A stretch of 51,076 nt of DNA from Pseudomonadota bacterium (lineage in GTDB: Bacteria; Pseudomonadota; Alphaproteobacteria; Micavibrionales; UBA1664). The notes below the pieces were generated by a model, which did not search any database, was not told where the DNA came from, and worked only from the letters and a program-made list of their open reading frames with translations. The stretch spans positions 1 to 51,076 of the forward strand of contig RFNZ01000014.1 in the NCBI GenBank assembly GCA_009926935.1, in the 5' to 3' direction. Of this stretch, positions 7,092 through 16,318 are shown piece by piece. Position numbers and translations under genes: made by a program. How positions within the stretch are numbered: the stretch's first letter is position 1; the number at the start of each line of letters is the position of its first letter.

Positions 7092-7873
7092 AAATACTAG
7101 GCTGCGGCGGTTCGGGCGGCGTGCCGCTCGTCACCAACCACTGGGGCGCGTGCGACCCCAGCAATCCCAAAAACCGACGTATGCGGGCATCGATTGCCAT
7201 CGAACAAAACGGCAAAACGATTGTCATCGATACTGGCCCCGATTTCCGCGAACAAACCATCAAATGCGGCATCAAAAAAATCGACGCGGTGCTTTATACG
7301 CACGGCCATTCCGACCACACCAACGGCATCGACGAGCTGCGCTATGTCAGTATTTTAGCCAAACAAAAAGTGCCGATTTGGGCGGATGACGGAACGATGC
7401 AGGAACTTCAATCCCGCTTCGCGCATATCTTCATCGCCTCAGCCGACGGCGTTTACGATCAGGTCGTAACCCCGCATGTTTTTGCCCATGACCACTACGG
7501 CAAACCGCTTGATATTTTGGGCGTGCCCGTCATTCCTTTTTGGCAAAAGCACGGCACCAACGGCCGCTCGCTCGGCTTCCGCTTCGGTGACTTTGCGTAT
7601 TCCACGGATGTCTCTGGTTTGGATGACGCCGCCTTTGAAACCCTTAAAGGCATCCAAACATGGATTGTCGATTGCGCGCAGTTTGGGTCGGACTTTACCG
7701 TCGTCCATGCCAATTTCGACATGGTCAAAGCCTGGAACGATAGGGTAGGGGCCGCACGTGTTATCCTCACCCACCTAACCCCCCGGGTCGATTATGCTGA
7801 AACCTTGGCAAAACTGCCCAAAGGCTACGAACCCGCCTATGACGGGCTTACACTTGAATTTTCAGAAAGCTAA
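7079..7873 (+). CDS. MBL-fold metallohydrolase (PhnP-like)
   Basis: 264 residues with the dinuclear zinc motif H75-G-H77-S-D79-H80 (THGHSDHTNG) and further ligands at VIDTGPDF, YSTDVSGLDD and LTHLTPR. The opening GCGGSGGVPLVTNHWGACDP is typical of PhnP-like cyclic phosphodiesterases and related hydrolases that accompany tatD. The exact substrate cannot be told; a phosphodiester or cyclic nucleotide is likely. It overlaps tatD by 13 bases and so is translationally coupled. Confidence 0.87.
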   Translation: MGTVKILGCGGSGGVPLVTNHWGACDPSNPKNRRMRASIAIEQNGKTIVIDTGPDFREQTIKCGIKKIDAVLYTHGHSDHTNGIDELRYVSILAKQKVPIWADDGTMQELQSRFAHIFIASADGVYDQVVTPHVFAHDHYGKPLDILGVPVIPFWQKHGTNGRSLGFRFGDFAYSTDVSGLDDAAFETLKGIQTWIVDCAQFGSDFTVVHANFDMVKAWNDRVGAARVILTHLTPRVDYAETLAKLPKGYEPAYDGLTLEFSES

Positions 7874-7875
7874 AG

Positions 7876-7904
7876 TTGACATAAAATACGAATACGCCTA
7901 AACA
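7876..7904 (+). promoter_or_regulatory. Candidate promoter upstream of the 7911 gene
   Basis: TTGACA (7876-7881), a 17-base spacer, then TAAACA (7899-7904). The ATG at 7911 is about 7 bases past the -10 box, so transcription would begin at or next to the start codon, implying a leaderless message; indeed there is no ribosome-binding site. Confidence 0.4.
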
Positions 7905-7910
7905 AACGGC

Positions 7911-8648
7911 ATGAAACGATACGCCCTTACGGCCTTTGCGCTCTACGCTGCCTGGATCATAGTGCCCAATTTTTTCAGCGGCCCTGATGTCACCCGTGCA
8001 TGCACGGCAGAAAAAGTAGAATTAGGGATGGCCGGCATCCCAGGGGCCTCAACTAGCCGCGTATGGCTAAACTGCAGCGGCACAGCCATCCCCGACTATA
8101 AACTGCCGATAGAAAAGAGACAGCTTGCAGCATTATTCGGGGCGGGCGGAGAATACAGGGTTGTGACAAATGAAGGCAGCTGGCTATACGCACGCACAAT
8201 AGTTTCAGCTGCGGAAACAAAAACACCTCCGTCAAAAGTAATTGCACTCTCGGCACACCCCAAGCTAGACGCCTTTGAGATTTCAGAGCCAAGATTTACC
8301 ATCACCTACCCTTGCGCATCGTTTGAACGCGCCGGCCTTCCGTTCCCGGCAGGTACGGAGGCTCGCTACCCCGCAGGATGCAACGTTTTTGCTGAACTCG
8401 ATGCAGATAAGAGAGAAGCCAGAAGAATTGCGCAGGCAGAGACGGCACAAGCCGGCTGGTCTGATGTAAAAATCGTTACCACTGAGCAGAAACCCATAAA
8501 AGCCGCAACGGCACGCGTTCATAAACCTGCGGCAAAAAAACCTGAAGTTCTGCCTTGGCTAGTAGCCGTTAAGGCGGATGCATACCAACCGCCAGTGCGT
8601 GTCCATAAACCAAAAACAATGTGGGACACCTTCTTCAACCCAAGCTGA
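7911..8648 (+). CDS. Membrane-anchored or exported protein of unknown function
   Basis: 245 residues. The N-terminal hydrophobic segment YALTAFALYAAWIIVPNFF (4-22) is a signal anchor or uncleaved signal peptide. Residues 30-165 form a beta-rich domain with four Cys (CTAEKVELGM, VWLNCSG, TITYPCASF, YPAGCNVF) that could make two disulfides in the periplasm. The C-terminal 60 residues are basic, Pro/Ala-rich and contain the twice-used VHKP motif (ARVHKPAAKKP and VRVHKPKTM). No family was recognised. It converges with xthA, and the 3' ends overlap by 14 bases. Confidence 0.65.
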   Translation: MKRYALTAFALYAAWIIVPNFFSGPDVTRACTAEKVELGMAGIPGASTSRVWLNCSGTAIPDYKLPIEKRQLAALFGAGGEYRVVTNEGSWLYARTIVSAAETKTPPSKVIALSAHPKLDAFEISEPRFTITYPCASFERAGLPFPAGTEARYPAGCNVFAELDADKREARRIAQAETAQAGWSDVKIVTTEQKPIKAATARVHKPAAKKPEVLPWLVAVKADAYQPPVRVHKPKTMWDTFFNPS

Positions 8649-9390
8649 TGTAAATCGGCACGTGGTCTGACGGGTTTTCCCGCCCGCGCTCGTCTTTATC
8701 AATCGCGCAGGCATCACACTTATCCGCCAGCTGCGGAGAAAGTAAAAAATGATCGATGCGGACGCCGTCATTTTTAGCCCACGCCGCCGCCTGATAATCC
8801 CAGAATGTGTAATGCTCGCCGCCCGTTTCAAACATGCGGAAGGCATCGGTCAAACCCAAATTCAAAAAGCGCCGATACAAGGCACGGCTTTCAGGCTGAA
8901 ACAAGGCATCACCAGCCCACGCAGCAGGGTTATGAGCATCCAAAGCCTCAGGAATGATGTTAAAATCACCGCATATCAAAAACGGTACCTCATCAAGCAA
9001 TAAAGCTCTCAAGCGCGCCTCAAGCCGCGCCAGCCAATCCAGCTTGTAGGTAAACTTTTCGGTGCCCAAAGGGTTACCGTTCGGTGCGTAAATGTTGATG
9101 ACGCGGATACCGCTAACATCAACCTCCAGATACCGTGCCTGATCGTCACCTAGAGTGTTTAAAACCATGCGCGCAGGGGCCTTGGACAAGACCGCAACGC
9201 CATTATAGCTTTTCTGGCCAACAACAAGGGCCTCATACCCCGCCGCTTTTATTTCCATGACGGGGAATTGTTCGTCCTGACATTTGAGTTCCTGAAGGCA
9301 CAAGACATCAGGCTTGGCGGATTCAAGATAGGTAAGCAGGTTCGGCAAACGCTGCCGCACGGAATTAACGTTCCAGCTGCCGATTTTCAT
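8635..9390 (-). CDS. xthA: Exodeoxyribonuclease III
   Basis: AP endonuclease and 3' exonuclease of base-excision repair. The 251-residue product has all family motifs: MKIGSWNVNSVRQRL, LQELKCQ, the catalytic GDFNIIPE, RIDHFLLSP and NPSDHVPI. The ATG at 9390 is preferred to one at 9411: it overlaps the upstream stop codon by 4 bases (ATGA, 9387-9390) and begins exactly where the family begins. It follows the Fe-S carrier gene in a two-gene minus-strand operon. Confidence 0.95.
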   Translation of the reverse strand: MKIGSWNVNSVRQRLPNLLTYLESAKPDVLCLQELKCQDEQFPVMEIKAAGYEALVVGQKSYNGVAVLSKAPARMVLNTLGDDQARYLEVDVSGIRVINIYAPNGNPLGTEKFTYKLDWLARLEARLRALLLDEVPFLICGDFNIIPEALDAHNPAAWAGDALFQPESRALYRRFLNLGLTDAFRMFETGGEHYTFWDYQAAAWAKNDGVRIDHFLLSPQLADKCDACAIDKDERGRENPSDHVPIYISLG

Positions 9391-9707
9391 AGGGAGAATG
9401 ACGTACCACACCCGCAGGATGCCGTGGCTTTGGGGTTAATGACCTTAAAATGCGCGCCCGATAACCCGTCCACGTAGTCAACGACAGACCCTGCAATGAG
9501 CGGCAAGGATACACCGTCGACAACCAGTTTTGCGCCATTATGCTCGATAACCGTGTCTTCAAGATTGGCGCCCTTGGCAAAGCCGAAAACATACTGGAAA
9601 CCTGAACACCCGCCCCCGTCAACGGTAAGGCGCACCATGGCGGCCTTGTTTTCAAGACAAAGGACTTTGATGCGGTCGGCAGCGGCGTCGGTAAGAGATA
9701 AATCCAT
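9387..9707 (-). CDS. erpA: A-type iron-sulfur carrier (ErpA/IscA family)
   Basis: 106 residues, the family's usual length. The three conserved Cys are present: C34 in GGGCSGFQY, and C98 and C100 in SCGCGTSFSL. A-type carriers deliver [2Fe-2S] or [4Fe-4S] clusters to apoproteins. Assignment to ErpA rather than IscA or SufA rests on the standalone position, away from isc/suf genes. It is translated ahead of xthA with a 4-base overlap. Confidence 0.88.
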   Translation of the reverse strand: MDLSLTDAAADRIKVLCLENKAAMVRLTVDGGGCSGFQYVFGFAKGANLEDTVIEHNGAKLVVDGVSLPLIAGSVVDYVDGLSGAHFKVINPKATASCGCGTSFSL

Positions 9708-9731
9708 ATCTACAAGATGCGCGTGGATTAA

Positions 9732-9748
9732 AAGGTTTTCAAGACCTT
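9732..9748. promoter_or_regulatory. Imperfect palindrome in the erpA-dgt divergent region
   Basis: AAGGTTTTCAAGACCTT is an inverted repeat (7 of 8 base pairs around a central C) midway between the divergent starts of erpA (9707) and dgt (9774). It is a candidate operator, possibly iron-related, but this rests on position only. Confidence 0.3.
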
Positions 9749-9773
9749 AGCATGACGTTATTCTGCAGAAATC

Positions 9774-10985
9774 ATGACTCAAGCTGAACAAAACAACGAC
9801 TATAACTACTGTGCCCTACCTCTGGCCGCCTATGCCTGCCGCCCCGATATGTCCAAAGGGCGCCTCAAGGCAGAGCCGGAAAGCGCCGTACGCACGATTT
9901 TTCAGCGCGATCGCGACCGCGTTATCCATTCATCGGCCTTCCGCCGCCTGAAGCATAAGACGCAAGTGTTTGTTAGCCACGAGGGCGACCATTTCAGAAC
10001 ACGCCTGACCCATACCCTCGAAGTCGCTCAAATCGCCCGTACTCTGGCCCGTGCCCTGCTGGTAAATGAAGATCTGGCTGAGGCCGTGGCTTTGGCACAT
10101 GATCTGGGCCATCCACCCTTCGCCCACATGGGGGAAGACAAACTGGTTGAATGCATGAGGGATTTCGGCGGGTTTGAGCACAACGACCAGTCGTTGCGTA
10201 TAGTGACCGCGCTTGAGGAACGCTACCCAGAATGGAACGGCCTGAACCTCAGCTGGGAAACACTGGAAGGGATCGTTAAGCACAACGGCCCGCTGCAGAA
10301 CAAACCATTGCCGCATACGCTGACACTTGTGCAGAAAGACTGGGATTTACGGCTGGATACATGGCCGACTGTCGAGGCGCAGGTAGCCGCCATCGCAGAC
10401 GACATAGCCTATAACAGCCACGATATTGAAGACGGGCTGTTTGAAGGCCTTTTCACGCTTGATGATATTGCGGCCGCAGTGCCGCTATTGAAAAATATTT
10501 TAAACGACCGTCGCACCCGCTGGCCTGACCTTACGGGTTCAAGGCGCATCCATGATGTCGTGCGCGAAATCTATGGCCGCCTAGTTACCGATGTACTGGA
10601 AGAAAGCCGCGCAAGGCTGAAAACGGTCAACCCAAAAAGCTTGGAAGACGTACGCAAATGCGGCCTATGCCTCGTAGGCTTTTCAAAACCGATGGCTGAA
10701 AACGTAAAGGCCTTACGCGCATTTTTGATGCCGCGCATGTACCACCACTACACCGTGCGCCGGATGCGTGCGAAGGCGGAGCGTATTTTGGGCGACCTGT
10801 TCAAACAGTTTATGGATGACCCTGTTTCAATGCCCGATGAATGGCAGGCACGCCTGCCGAAAATCGGCGATACGGTTACCCGCGCCCGCACGGTTGCAGA
10901 CTATATTTCAGGCATGACGGACCGGATGGCGATAGTCGAACACGAGCGCATTTTCGGCCTGTATGACACATTAAAGTACGGATGA
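9774..10985 (+). CDS. dgt: dGTPase-like HD-domain triphosphohydrolase
   Basis: 403 residues. The HD metal-binding motif is complete: His in TRLTHTLEVAQIARTLAR, then LAHDLGHPPFAH, and a downstream Asp in AIADDIAYNSHDIEDGL. The N-terminal block HSSAFRRLKHKTQVF is diagnostic for the dNTP triphosphohydrolase family, which cleaves dNTP to deoxynucleoside and triphosphate. Members regulate dNTP pools and can restrict phages. It sits 5 bases before argS, the standard alphaproteobacterial arrangement. Confidence 0.93.
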   Translation: MTQAEQNNDYNYCALPLAAYACRPDMSKGRLKAEPESAVRTIFQRDRDRVIHSSAFRRLKHKTQVFVSHEGDHFRTRLTHTLEVAQIARTLARALLVNEDLAEAVALAHDLGHPPFAHMGEDKLVECMRDFGGFEHNDQSLRIVTALEERYPEWNGLNLSWETLEGIVKHNGPLQNKPLPHTLTLVQKDWDLRLDTWPTVEAQVAAIADDIAYNSHDIEDGLFEGLFTLDDIAAAVPLLKNILNDRRTRWPDLTGSRRIHDVVREIYGRLVTDVLEESRARLKTVNPKSLEDVRKCGLCLVGFSKPMAENVKALRAFLMPRMYHHYTVRRMRAKAERILGDLFKQFMDDPVSMPDEWQARLPKIGDTVTRARTVADYISGMTDRMAIVEHERIFGLYDTLKYG

Positions 10986-10990
10986 AATAA

Positions 10991-12736
10991 ATGAATATAT
11001 TCAACGAACTACGTGCATCTATCCACAGGGTTGTCCACAGTGTTTTCCCAAACGTTGACGAGGCCCTGCTAAGCCGCATTACGGTGGAACCTCCCCGCGA
11101 TGCCAGCCACGGCGACATGGCGACAAACGCCGCGATGATTTTATCGAAGGCAGTAGGCAAACCGCCACGCACCGTCGCTGAGGCGTTGCTGGATGGATTC
11201 AAAAAATTACCGATTATAACGAAGGTCGAAATCGCAGGGCCGGGCTTTATCAACCTCACCCTCAAGCCTGAGGCATTTAAATCAGTGTTGGCGCACGCCC
11301 TACAAACTGGGCCAGAAAAATTCGGGGATGGTACAATTGGCCGCGGCCATAAAGTGAATGTCGAGTACGTATCAGCAAACCCCACGGGGCCACTCACGGT
11401 TGGTCACGCCCGCGGTGCCATTTTTGGCGATGCCGTAGCCAATTTGATGGCCAAGGCAGGCTATGCCGTACAAAAGGAATATTACACAAACGATGCAGGC
11501 AAGCAGGTGGAAGTGCTGACGGATAGCGTTATCCTCCGTATCCGTGAAGCCGCAGGCGAAAATATCGGTGAAATCCCGCAAGGCTGCTACCCCGGTGAAT
11601 ATTTAAAAGACGTTGCAAAGGCATATCTTGAAAAACACAAAACATGGGATGACCGCAAAACAGTCCGTGACTTCGCTATCGAATACCTGATGAACGAAAT
11701 TAAAATCGACTTAGGAGAACTGGGCGTAAGGCACGATATCTTTATTTCAGAGGCGGCCATTCTGGCAAGCGGCGCCGTTGAAAAGGCTATGCAGCAGCTG
11801 ACATCACTGGGGCTTATCTACGAAGGTGTGCTGGAGGCCCCCAAAGGCAAAACGCCGGAGGATTGGGAGCCGCGCGAGCAAACCCTCTTCAAGTCAACCG
11901 ACTTCGGCGATGACGTCGACCGCCCGATGAAAAAATCAGATGGCAGCACAACGTATTTCGCAAACGATATCGCGCATTACTACCACATGCACAAAATGGG
12001 CTTTGATACGCTGATCAACGTCGTGGGGGCTGACCACGGCGGGTATGTCAAACGCGCCAAGGCTGCCGTGAAGGCCATAACACAAGGCCGCGCCACACTT
12101 GATTTGCCGCTGGTATCGATCGTGACCGTAACCGACAACGGCCAGCCGGTTAAAATGTCCAAACGCGCAGGCACTTTCATTACATTGCGCGATATGCTGG
12201 ACCGCGTAGGGGCAGGGGTTATGCGCTTCATCATGCTCACGCGTGAAGCTGGGCAAACCCTTGAGTTTGACTACGCAAAGGTGACGGAGCAATCCAAAGA
12301 TAATCCGTACTTCTACGTGCAATACGCGCACGCCCGTTGCTGCTCGGTACTCAAACACGCGCGCGAAATGTTCGGCGATATCAGCGATGCCTCGCTTGCG
12401 AAAACCGATTTATCGCCGCTTGAACGCCCTGAGGAGATGGCGCTGATCAAACTCATATCCACATGGCCGCGTGTAGTAGAGCAAGCAGCATTGGCCGAGG
12501 AGCCACACCGTGTTGCGTACTTTACCCAAGATGTCGCCGCAGCCTTTCACGGCTGGTGGAACCGCGGGCGTGATGACGCAACGTTGAGATTCCTGATAGA
12601 GGGCAATAAGCCGCTCTCCATGGCACGTATTGCCCTTGTCCGCGGTGTTGCTCTTACAATCGCATCGAGCCTCAACGTCATAGGCGTAAAACCACTCGAC
12701 GAACTGCGCTCGGATGTAGAGATGGAGGCAGCGTAA
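10991..12736 (+). CDS. argS: Arginyl-tRNA synthetase
   Basis: Class I synthetase of 581 residues. It shows the HIGH-type motif in VSANPTGPLTVGHARGA and the KMSKRAG loop, with the N-terminal Add-1 domain (about residues 1-110) and the C-terminal DALR anticodon-binding domain containing YFYVQYAHARC and ending in GVALTIASSLNVIGVKP. It starts 5 bases after dgt and ends 4 bases before the SPOR gene, so it lies in a multigene operon. Confidence 0.97.
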   Translation: MNIFNELRASIHRVVHSVFPNVDEALLSRITVEPPRDASHGDMATNAAMILSKAVGKPPRTVAEALLDGFKKLPIITKVEIAGPGFINLTLKPEAFKSVLAHALQTGPEKFGDGTIGRGHKVNVEYVSANPTGPLTVGHARGAIFGDAVANLMAKAGYAVQKEYYTNDAGKQVEVLTDSVILRIREAAGENIGEIPQGCYPGEYLKDVAKAYLEKHKTWDDRKTVRDFAIEYLMNEIKIDLGELGVRHDIFISEAAILASGAVEKAMQQLTSLGLIYEGVLEAPKGKTPEDWEPREQTLFKSTDFGDDVDRPMKKSDGSTTYFANDIAHYYHMHKMGFDTLINVVGADHGGYVKRAKAAVKAITQGRATLDLPLVSIVTVTDNGQPVKMSKRAGTFITLRDMLDRVGAGVMRFIMLTREAGQTLEFDYAKVTEQSKDNPYFYVQYAHARCCSVLKHAREMFGDISDASLAKTDLSPLERPEEMALIKLISTWPRVVEQAALAEEPHRVAYFTQDVAAAFHGWWNRGRDDATLRFLIEGNKPLSMARIALVRGVALTIASSLNVIGVKPLDELRSDVEMEAA

Positions 12737-12740
12737 AAAT

Positions 12741-13835
12741 ATGCGCCTGCGCACCATAACCCTTGTCGTTGTCATTTTGGCTGTCATTGGCGGCCTCGTA
12801 TGGTCCTATGGTACGGGGCCCGGCATATCGGCATCCGTTGGCGCTGGCGGTTTGCCTCTCATAAAAGCAGATGCAAATCCCGCCAAAGTTCCGCCGGAAG
12901 AAGGTATGGAGGGAGAAATCATCCCGAATGCCGACAGCACGGTGTTTGCCGCCATGGGCACGGAAGATGCCAAAGACCCCTCGATGGAAAACATAACCCC
13001 GCCCGAAGATGAGCCAAAAACCAATACGGAGTTCGCCGGTTTCAGAACCGGATTTTCTCTACCCAAAGAAGCCCCGCGCAAAACCGAAAGCCTGTTTGAC
13101 GAAACAAAATCGGATGAATCCGCACCTCAAGCTCAAGAAGGTGAAAACCAGTATTTTTCAGGAATTGCACCGGAGGTAACAGCAGAACATAAGCAGGAAG
13201 ATGCGCCTAAACCTGAAAAGCAGGCGACCGAACCTAAAAAGGCTGAACCACCCCAAACCCCGCCCGCTGAACCTGAAGCTGAGATAGAGGACGTCTTGGC
13301 TGAGGCACCACCTGTACAAGCCGATAACATTTCGGCTCAGGCATTGGAGGCTGAAGAAAAGATACTAGTCCGGCCCACGACAAAACCTGTGACCGAAAAA
13401 AAATTGGTTGAAGAAAAACCAAAACCCAAAGCTGAGCCTCAAAAACCAAAACAGCAGGAGGACGAGGCGTTTAACCCCGTCGCCATGGCTGAAAAAGCCG
13501 CTGAAGCCGCACCAAAACCCAAAGCGCCCGTGGCTGACGATGTTTACCCCATCAAACCTGTGACGACACCGCCCGCAAGCACCGGTACCTATTACATCCA
13601 GCTTTCAAGTGCACCCAAGGGATCAGATATGCAGGGCACATGGCGCCAACTGCAAGGGCGTTACGGACAGGTGCTCGCAGGGCTTACGCCCAGCTTCCCC
13701 GAAGCGGAGATTACGGGCAAAGGCACTTTTGTTCGCATACAGGCCGGCCCCATGAGCCGCGATGAAGCGGGCAAACGCTGCGCGGCCTTGCGTGCCATAA
13801 ACCCTTCAGGGGGCTGCCTTGTTATCCGGCGCTAA
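12741..13835 (+). CDS. SPOR-domain cell-envelope protein
   Basis: 364 residues: a short cytoplasmic start, one membrane helix (ITLVVVILAVIGGLVWSYG, about 5-23), a long Pro/Glu/Lys/Ala-rich disordered linker (about 40-275) and a C-terminal SPOR domain (about 283-362: TGTYYIQLSSAPKGSDM ... GTFVRIQAGPMSRDEAG). SPOR domains bind denuded glycan strands at the division septum. Its place between argS and nagZ is the classic alphaproteobacterial position, and the link with the peptidoglycan hydrolase NagZ fits a wall role. Its last 17 bases overlap nagZ. Confidence 0.88.
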   Translation: MRLRTITLVVVILAVIGGLVWSYGTGPGISASVGAGGLPLIKADANPAKVPPEEGMEGEIIPNADSTVFAAMGTEDAKDPSMENITPPEDEPKTNTEFAGFRTGFSLPKEAPRKTESLFDETKSDESAPQAQEGENQYFSGIAPEVTAEHKQEDAPKPEKQATEPKKAEPPQTPPAEPEAEIEDVLAEAPPVQADNISAQALEAEEKILVRPTTKPVTEKKLVEEKPKPKAEPQKPKQQEDEAFNPVAMAEKAAEAAPKPKAPVADDVYPIKPVTTPPASTGTYYIQLSSAPKGSDMQGTWRQLQGRYGQVLAGLTPSFPEAEITGKGTFVRIQAGPMSRDEAGKRCAALRAINPSGGCLVIRR

Positions 13836-14775
13836 ACTAAGCCCGATTATTTTTGGATGCACGGGCCTAACGCTCGATGCAGACGAAAAAGCATTTTTTA
13901 AAGATGCGTCACCCGCGGGCTTCATCCTGTTCAAAAAAAATTGCGACAATCCGGTGCAGGTCAGCGCCCTTGTCAACGACCTGCGCTCAAGTGTTGGTTG
14001 GCATGCACCCGTGCTAATTGATCAGGAAGGCGGGCGCGTGCAACGCCTGCGGCCACCCCACTGGCCGGATTTCCCGCCACCCAGAACCTACGGCCAAAGC
14101 ACCGAAACCTTAAACGCCTGCGTCAGGGGCTTGGCGGATGTTCAGGTCGGCATGGGCATTGATGTCAATTGTATTCCGGTCCTCGATGTCGTGCCGGATG
14201 ACAACAAGGTCATGGCCATCAACGACCGTTCTTTTGGCAGCGACGCGAAACTAGTCGCCACGCGCGGTATTGAAACCTGCCAAACGGCCATTGCCTGCGG
14301 TGTAACTCCCGTCATGAAACACATGCCGGGCCATGGCCGCGCCGTTGTCGACTCCCATTTTGAATTGCCGCGTGTTTCAGCATCGCACGAAGTTTTATCG
14401 CATTCCGACTTTCTACCGTTCAAGGAAGTGGCCAAAGCCATCGACAACAACACAATCTGGGGCATGACAGCGCATGTCATTTACACGCAGCTCGACCCTG
14501 AACTACCGGCAACGCTCTCCCCAACCATCATCCAAAACATCATCAGGGCTGAAATTGGCTTTGAAGGGCTTTTGCTGACCGACGACCTGTTTATGGATGC
14601 CCTGAAACCATGGGGCGATGTAGCTACCCGTTCGGCACTCGCCGTAAAAGCCGGTTGCGATTTGGCCCTGCATTGCCACGGCACCGTGCCCGAACGCGCC
14701 AAAACCATGGAAACTCTGCCGCCAATGCGTGAAGACACACAAAAACGGCTTCAAAGCTGGCAAGCCACCCGATAA
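13819..14775 (+). CDS. nagZ: Beta-N-acetylhexosaminidase (NagZ family)
   Basis: 318 residues, glycoside hydrolase family 3. It removes GlcNAc from anhydro-muropeptides during peptidoglycan recycling in the cytoplasm. Motifs: LIDQEGGRVQRLRPP, NDRSFGSDAKLV, KHMPGHGRAVVDSH (catalytic His in the GHG loop) and LLLTDDLFMDAL (Asp nucleophile). The start codon is TTG at 13819, inside the end of the SPOR gene; no ATG in the frame lies early enough to retain the first beta strand. Confidence 0.92.
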   Translation: MLSGAKLSPIIFGCTGLTLDADEKAFFKDASPAGFILFKKNCDNPVQVSALVNDLRSSVGWHAPVLIDQEGGRVQRLRPPHWPDFPPPRTYGQSTETLNACVRGLADVQVGMGIDVNCIPVLDVVPDDNKVMAINDRSFGSDAKLVATRGIETCQTAIACGVTPVMKHMPGHGRAVVDSHFELPRVSASHEVLSHSDFLPFKEVAKAIDNNTIWGMTAHVIYTQLDPELPATLSPTIIQNIIRAEIGFEGLLLTDDLFMDALKPWGDVATRSALAVKAGCDLALHCHGTVPERAKTMETLPPMREDTQKRLQSWQATR

Positions 14776-14838
14776 TCCCTGTGGACATACCGTTCTGAGG
14801 CATGGCGGGGTCAATACAGGACTGCTAAAAATTCCATA

Positions 14839-15681
14839 ATGGAATCATCGCCCATCCCATTTGAAGAAGACCCAGAACGCAACGCCAATGAAACAAAGGC
14901 GGATGCGCTCATCGTCCAGCTCGATGGCTATGAAGGCCCAATCGACCTGCTGCTCACCATGGCCCGTGACCAAAAAGTGGATTTGCGGCAAATCTCCATT
15001 CTGGCGCTCGCGAACCAGTATCTGGCCTTCGTTGAAAAAGTAAGGTCGCTTAAAATTGAACTCGCGGCCGATTATTTGGTGATGGCGGCGTGGCTTGCCT
15101 ATCTCAAATCAAAATTGCTTCTGCCGTCTATTCCGTCGGGCGATGTGGAAGAAGAACTGACAGGCGAGGCACTGGCGGAGGCACTGGCCTTCCAGCTCGA
15201 ACGCTTGGAGGCCATGCAAAAAGTGGCAAAGGAACTCTTCGCCCGCCCGCGCCTTGGCCAAAACCGCCTGCCGGTCGGTATGGCCGGCTTTGCGGGGCAA
15301 GCACCCGTGCGCATCGAATGGCAGGCAAACCTTTATGATATTCTGGATGCCTACGGCGCCATTACGCGCCGCGCCAACCCCGCGAAATACGAAATCAAAA
15401 CATGGCCGCTCATGAACATGGACGAGGCAACCATGCGCCTTGCCAACATGATAGGCCACATGCCGCAAAACCAGTGGAATGAGCTCTGGAAAGCGCTCGA
15501 TGCCTTCATGCCCAATGAAGACGACGCGACGCTCAACACAAAATCCGCGCTGGCTTCAACCCTCACGGCCGCCCTTGAAATGGCCAAGCAAGAGAGAATT
15601 AACATCCAGCAGGATGGGTTGTTTGCCCCCATCTACATCCGTATCCGCGATTCAAAACAGGAGGCCGCCAATGACGCCTGA
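14839..15681 (+). CDS. scpA: Segregation and condensation protein A
   Basis: 280 residues, kleisin subunit of the SMC-ScpAB condensin. The family-defining LDGYEGPIDLLLTMARDQK opens the N-terminal helical domain, followed by DLRQISILALANQYLAFVE and AADYLVMAAWLAYLKSKLLL; the C-terminal winged helix ends in FAPIYIRIRDSK. It connects the two SMC heads and recruits ScpB. The last 11 bases overlap scpB, so the two are translated together. Confidence 0.94.
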   Translation: MESSPIPFEEDPERNANETKADALIVQLDGYEGPIDLLLTMARDQKVDLRQISILALANQYLAFVEKVRSLKIELAADYLVMAAWLAYLKSKLLLPSIPSGDVEEELTGEALAEALAFQLERLEAMQKVAKELFARPRLGQNRLPVGMAGFAGQAPVRIEWQANLYDILDAYGAITRRANPAKYEIKTWPLMNMDEATMRLANMIGHMPQNQWNELWKALDAFMPNEDDATLNTKSALASTLTAALEMAKQERINIQQDGLFAPIYIRIRDSKQEAANDA

Positions 15682-16309
15682 AACCGATGACCTGCGCGAT
15701 TTGCGCACCCTTGAGGCTGCTTTGTTCGCCAGCCGCGAACCCCTTAATGTCGATAAGCTGCACGCCTTCGTACCGCATCTGGATGGCGTGGCTGTCCATG
15801 CAACGCTCGCCCGCATCAGGCAGGATTACGACGGCCGCGGCATTCAGCTGGAGGAAACCGAGACAGGCTGGGCCTTTAGAACAGCACCTGACCTTGCCGA
15901 AAATCTGGCAACCCTTCGCGTGGAAGAACGCAAACTCTCAAGGGCCGCAATGGAAACACTGGCCGTCATTGCCTACCACCAGCCACTCACCCGCGTTGAA
16001 ATCGAAGGGGTAAGGGGGGTTGCCACATCCAAAGGCACCATCGATATGCTTTTGGAAACGGGCTGGATAAAACCCGGTCGTCGCCGCGAAACACCGGGCC
16101 GCCCCTTAACATGGGTTACCACACCCGCTTTTCTTGACCATTTCGGCCTAGAGTCTATAGTCGACCTGCCCGGATTGGATGATTTGAAGGCCGCAGGCCT
16201 TCTGGACCGCCGTCCGGCTGTAGCCGTCACCGCCGACCTGTTCGACGAGGATGGCGAGGCGGATGCCGCAGGGTCAACTGAAGACCAAGAAGAAACTGAG
16301 GCCGCTTAA
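15671..16309 (+). CDS. scpB: Segregation and condensation protein B
   Basis: 212 residues with the tandem winged-helix pattern of ScpB: LRTLEAALFASREPLNVDKL at the front, then SRAAMETLAVIAYHQPLTR and VRGVATSKGTIDMLLETGWI. The ATG at 15671 has a GGAGG site ahead of it and lies inside the scpA end; an in-frame start far upstream would only read scpA out of frame. ScpB dimers bind ScpA and regulate SMC ATPase activity. The acidic C-terminal tail is species-specific. Confidence 0.94.
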   Translation: MTPETDDLRDLRTLEAALFASREPLNVDKLHAFVPHLDGVAVHATLARIRQDYDGRGIQLEETETGWAFRTAPDLAENLATLRVEERKLSRAAMETLAVIAYHQPLTRVEIEGVRGVATSKGTIDMLLETGWIKPGRRRETPGRPLTWVTTPAFLDHFGLESIVDLPGLDDLKAAGLLDRRPAVAVTADLFDEDGEADAAGSTEDQEETEAA

Positions 16310-16318
16310 TTTTATCTT

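Noticed and set aside
6493..7389. 298-residue plus-strand ORF across tatD and the MBL gene
   Set aside because: Out-of-frame shadow of two clearly coding genes; composition is Ser/Arg/Pro-rich as expected for an overlapping frame.
12741..13835. TonB-like protein
   Set aside because: The Pro/Glu/Lys-rich linker after one membrane helix recalls TonB, but the C-terminus is a SPOR domain.
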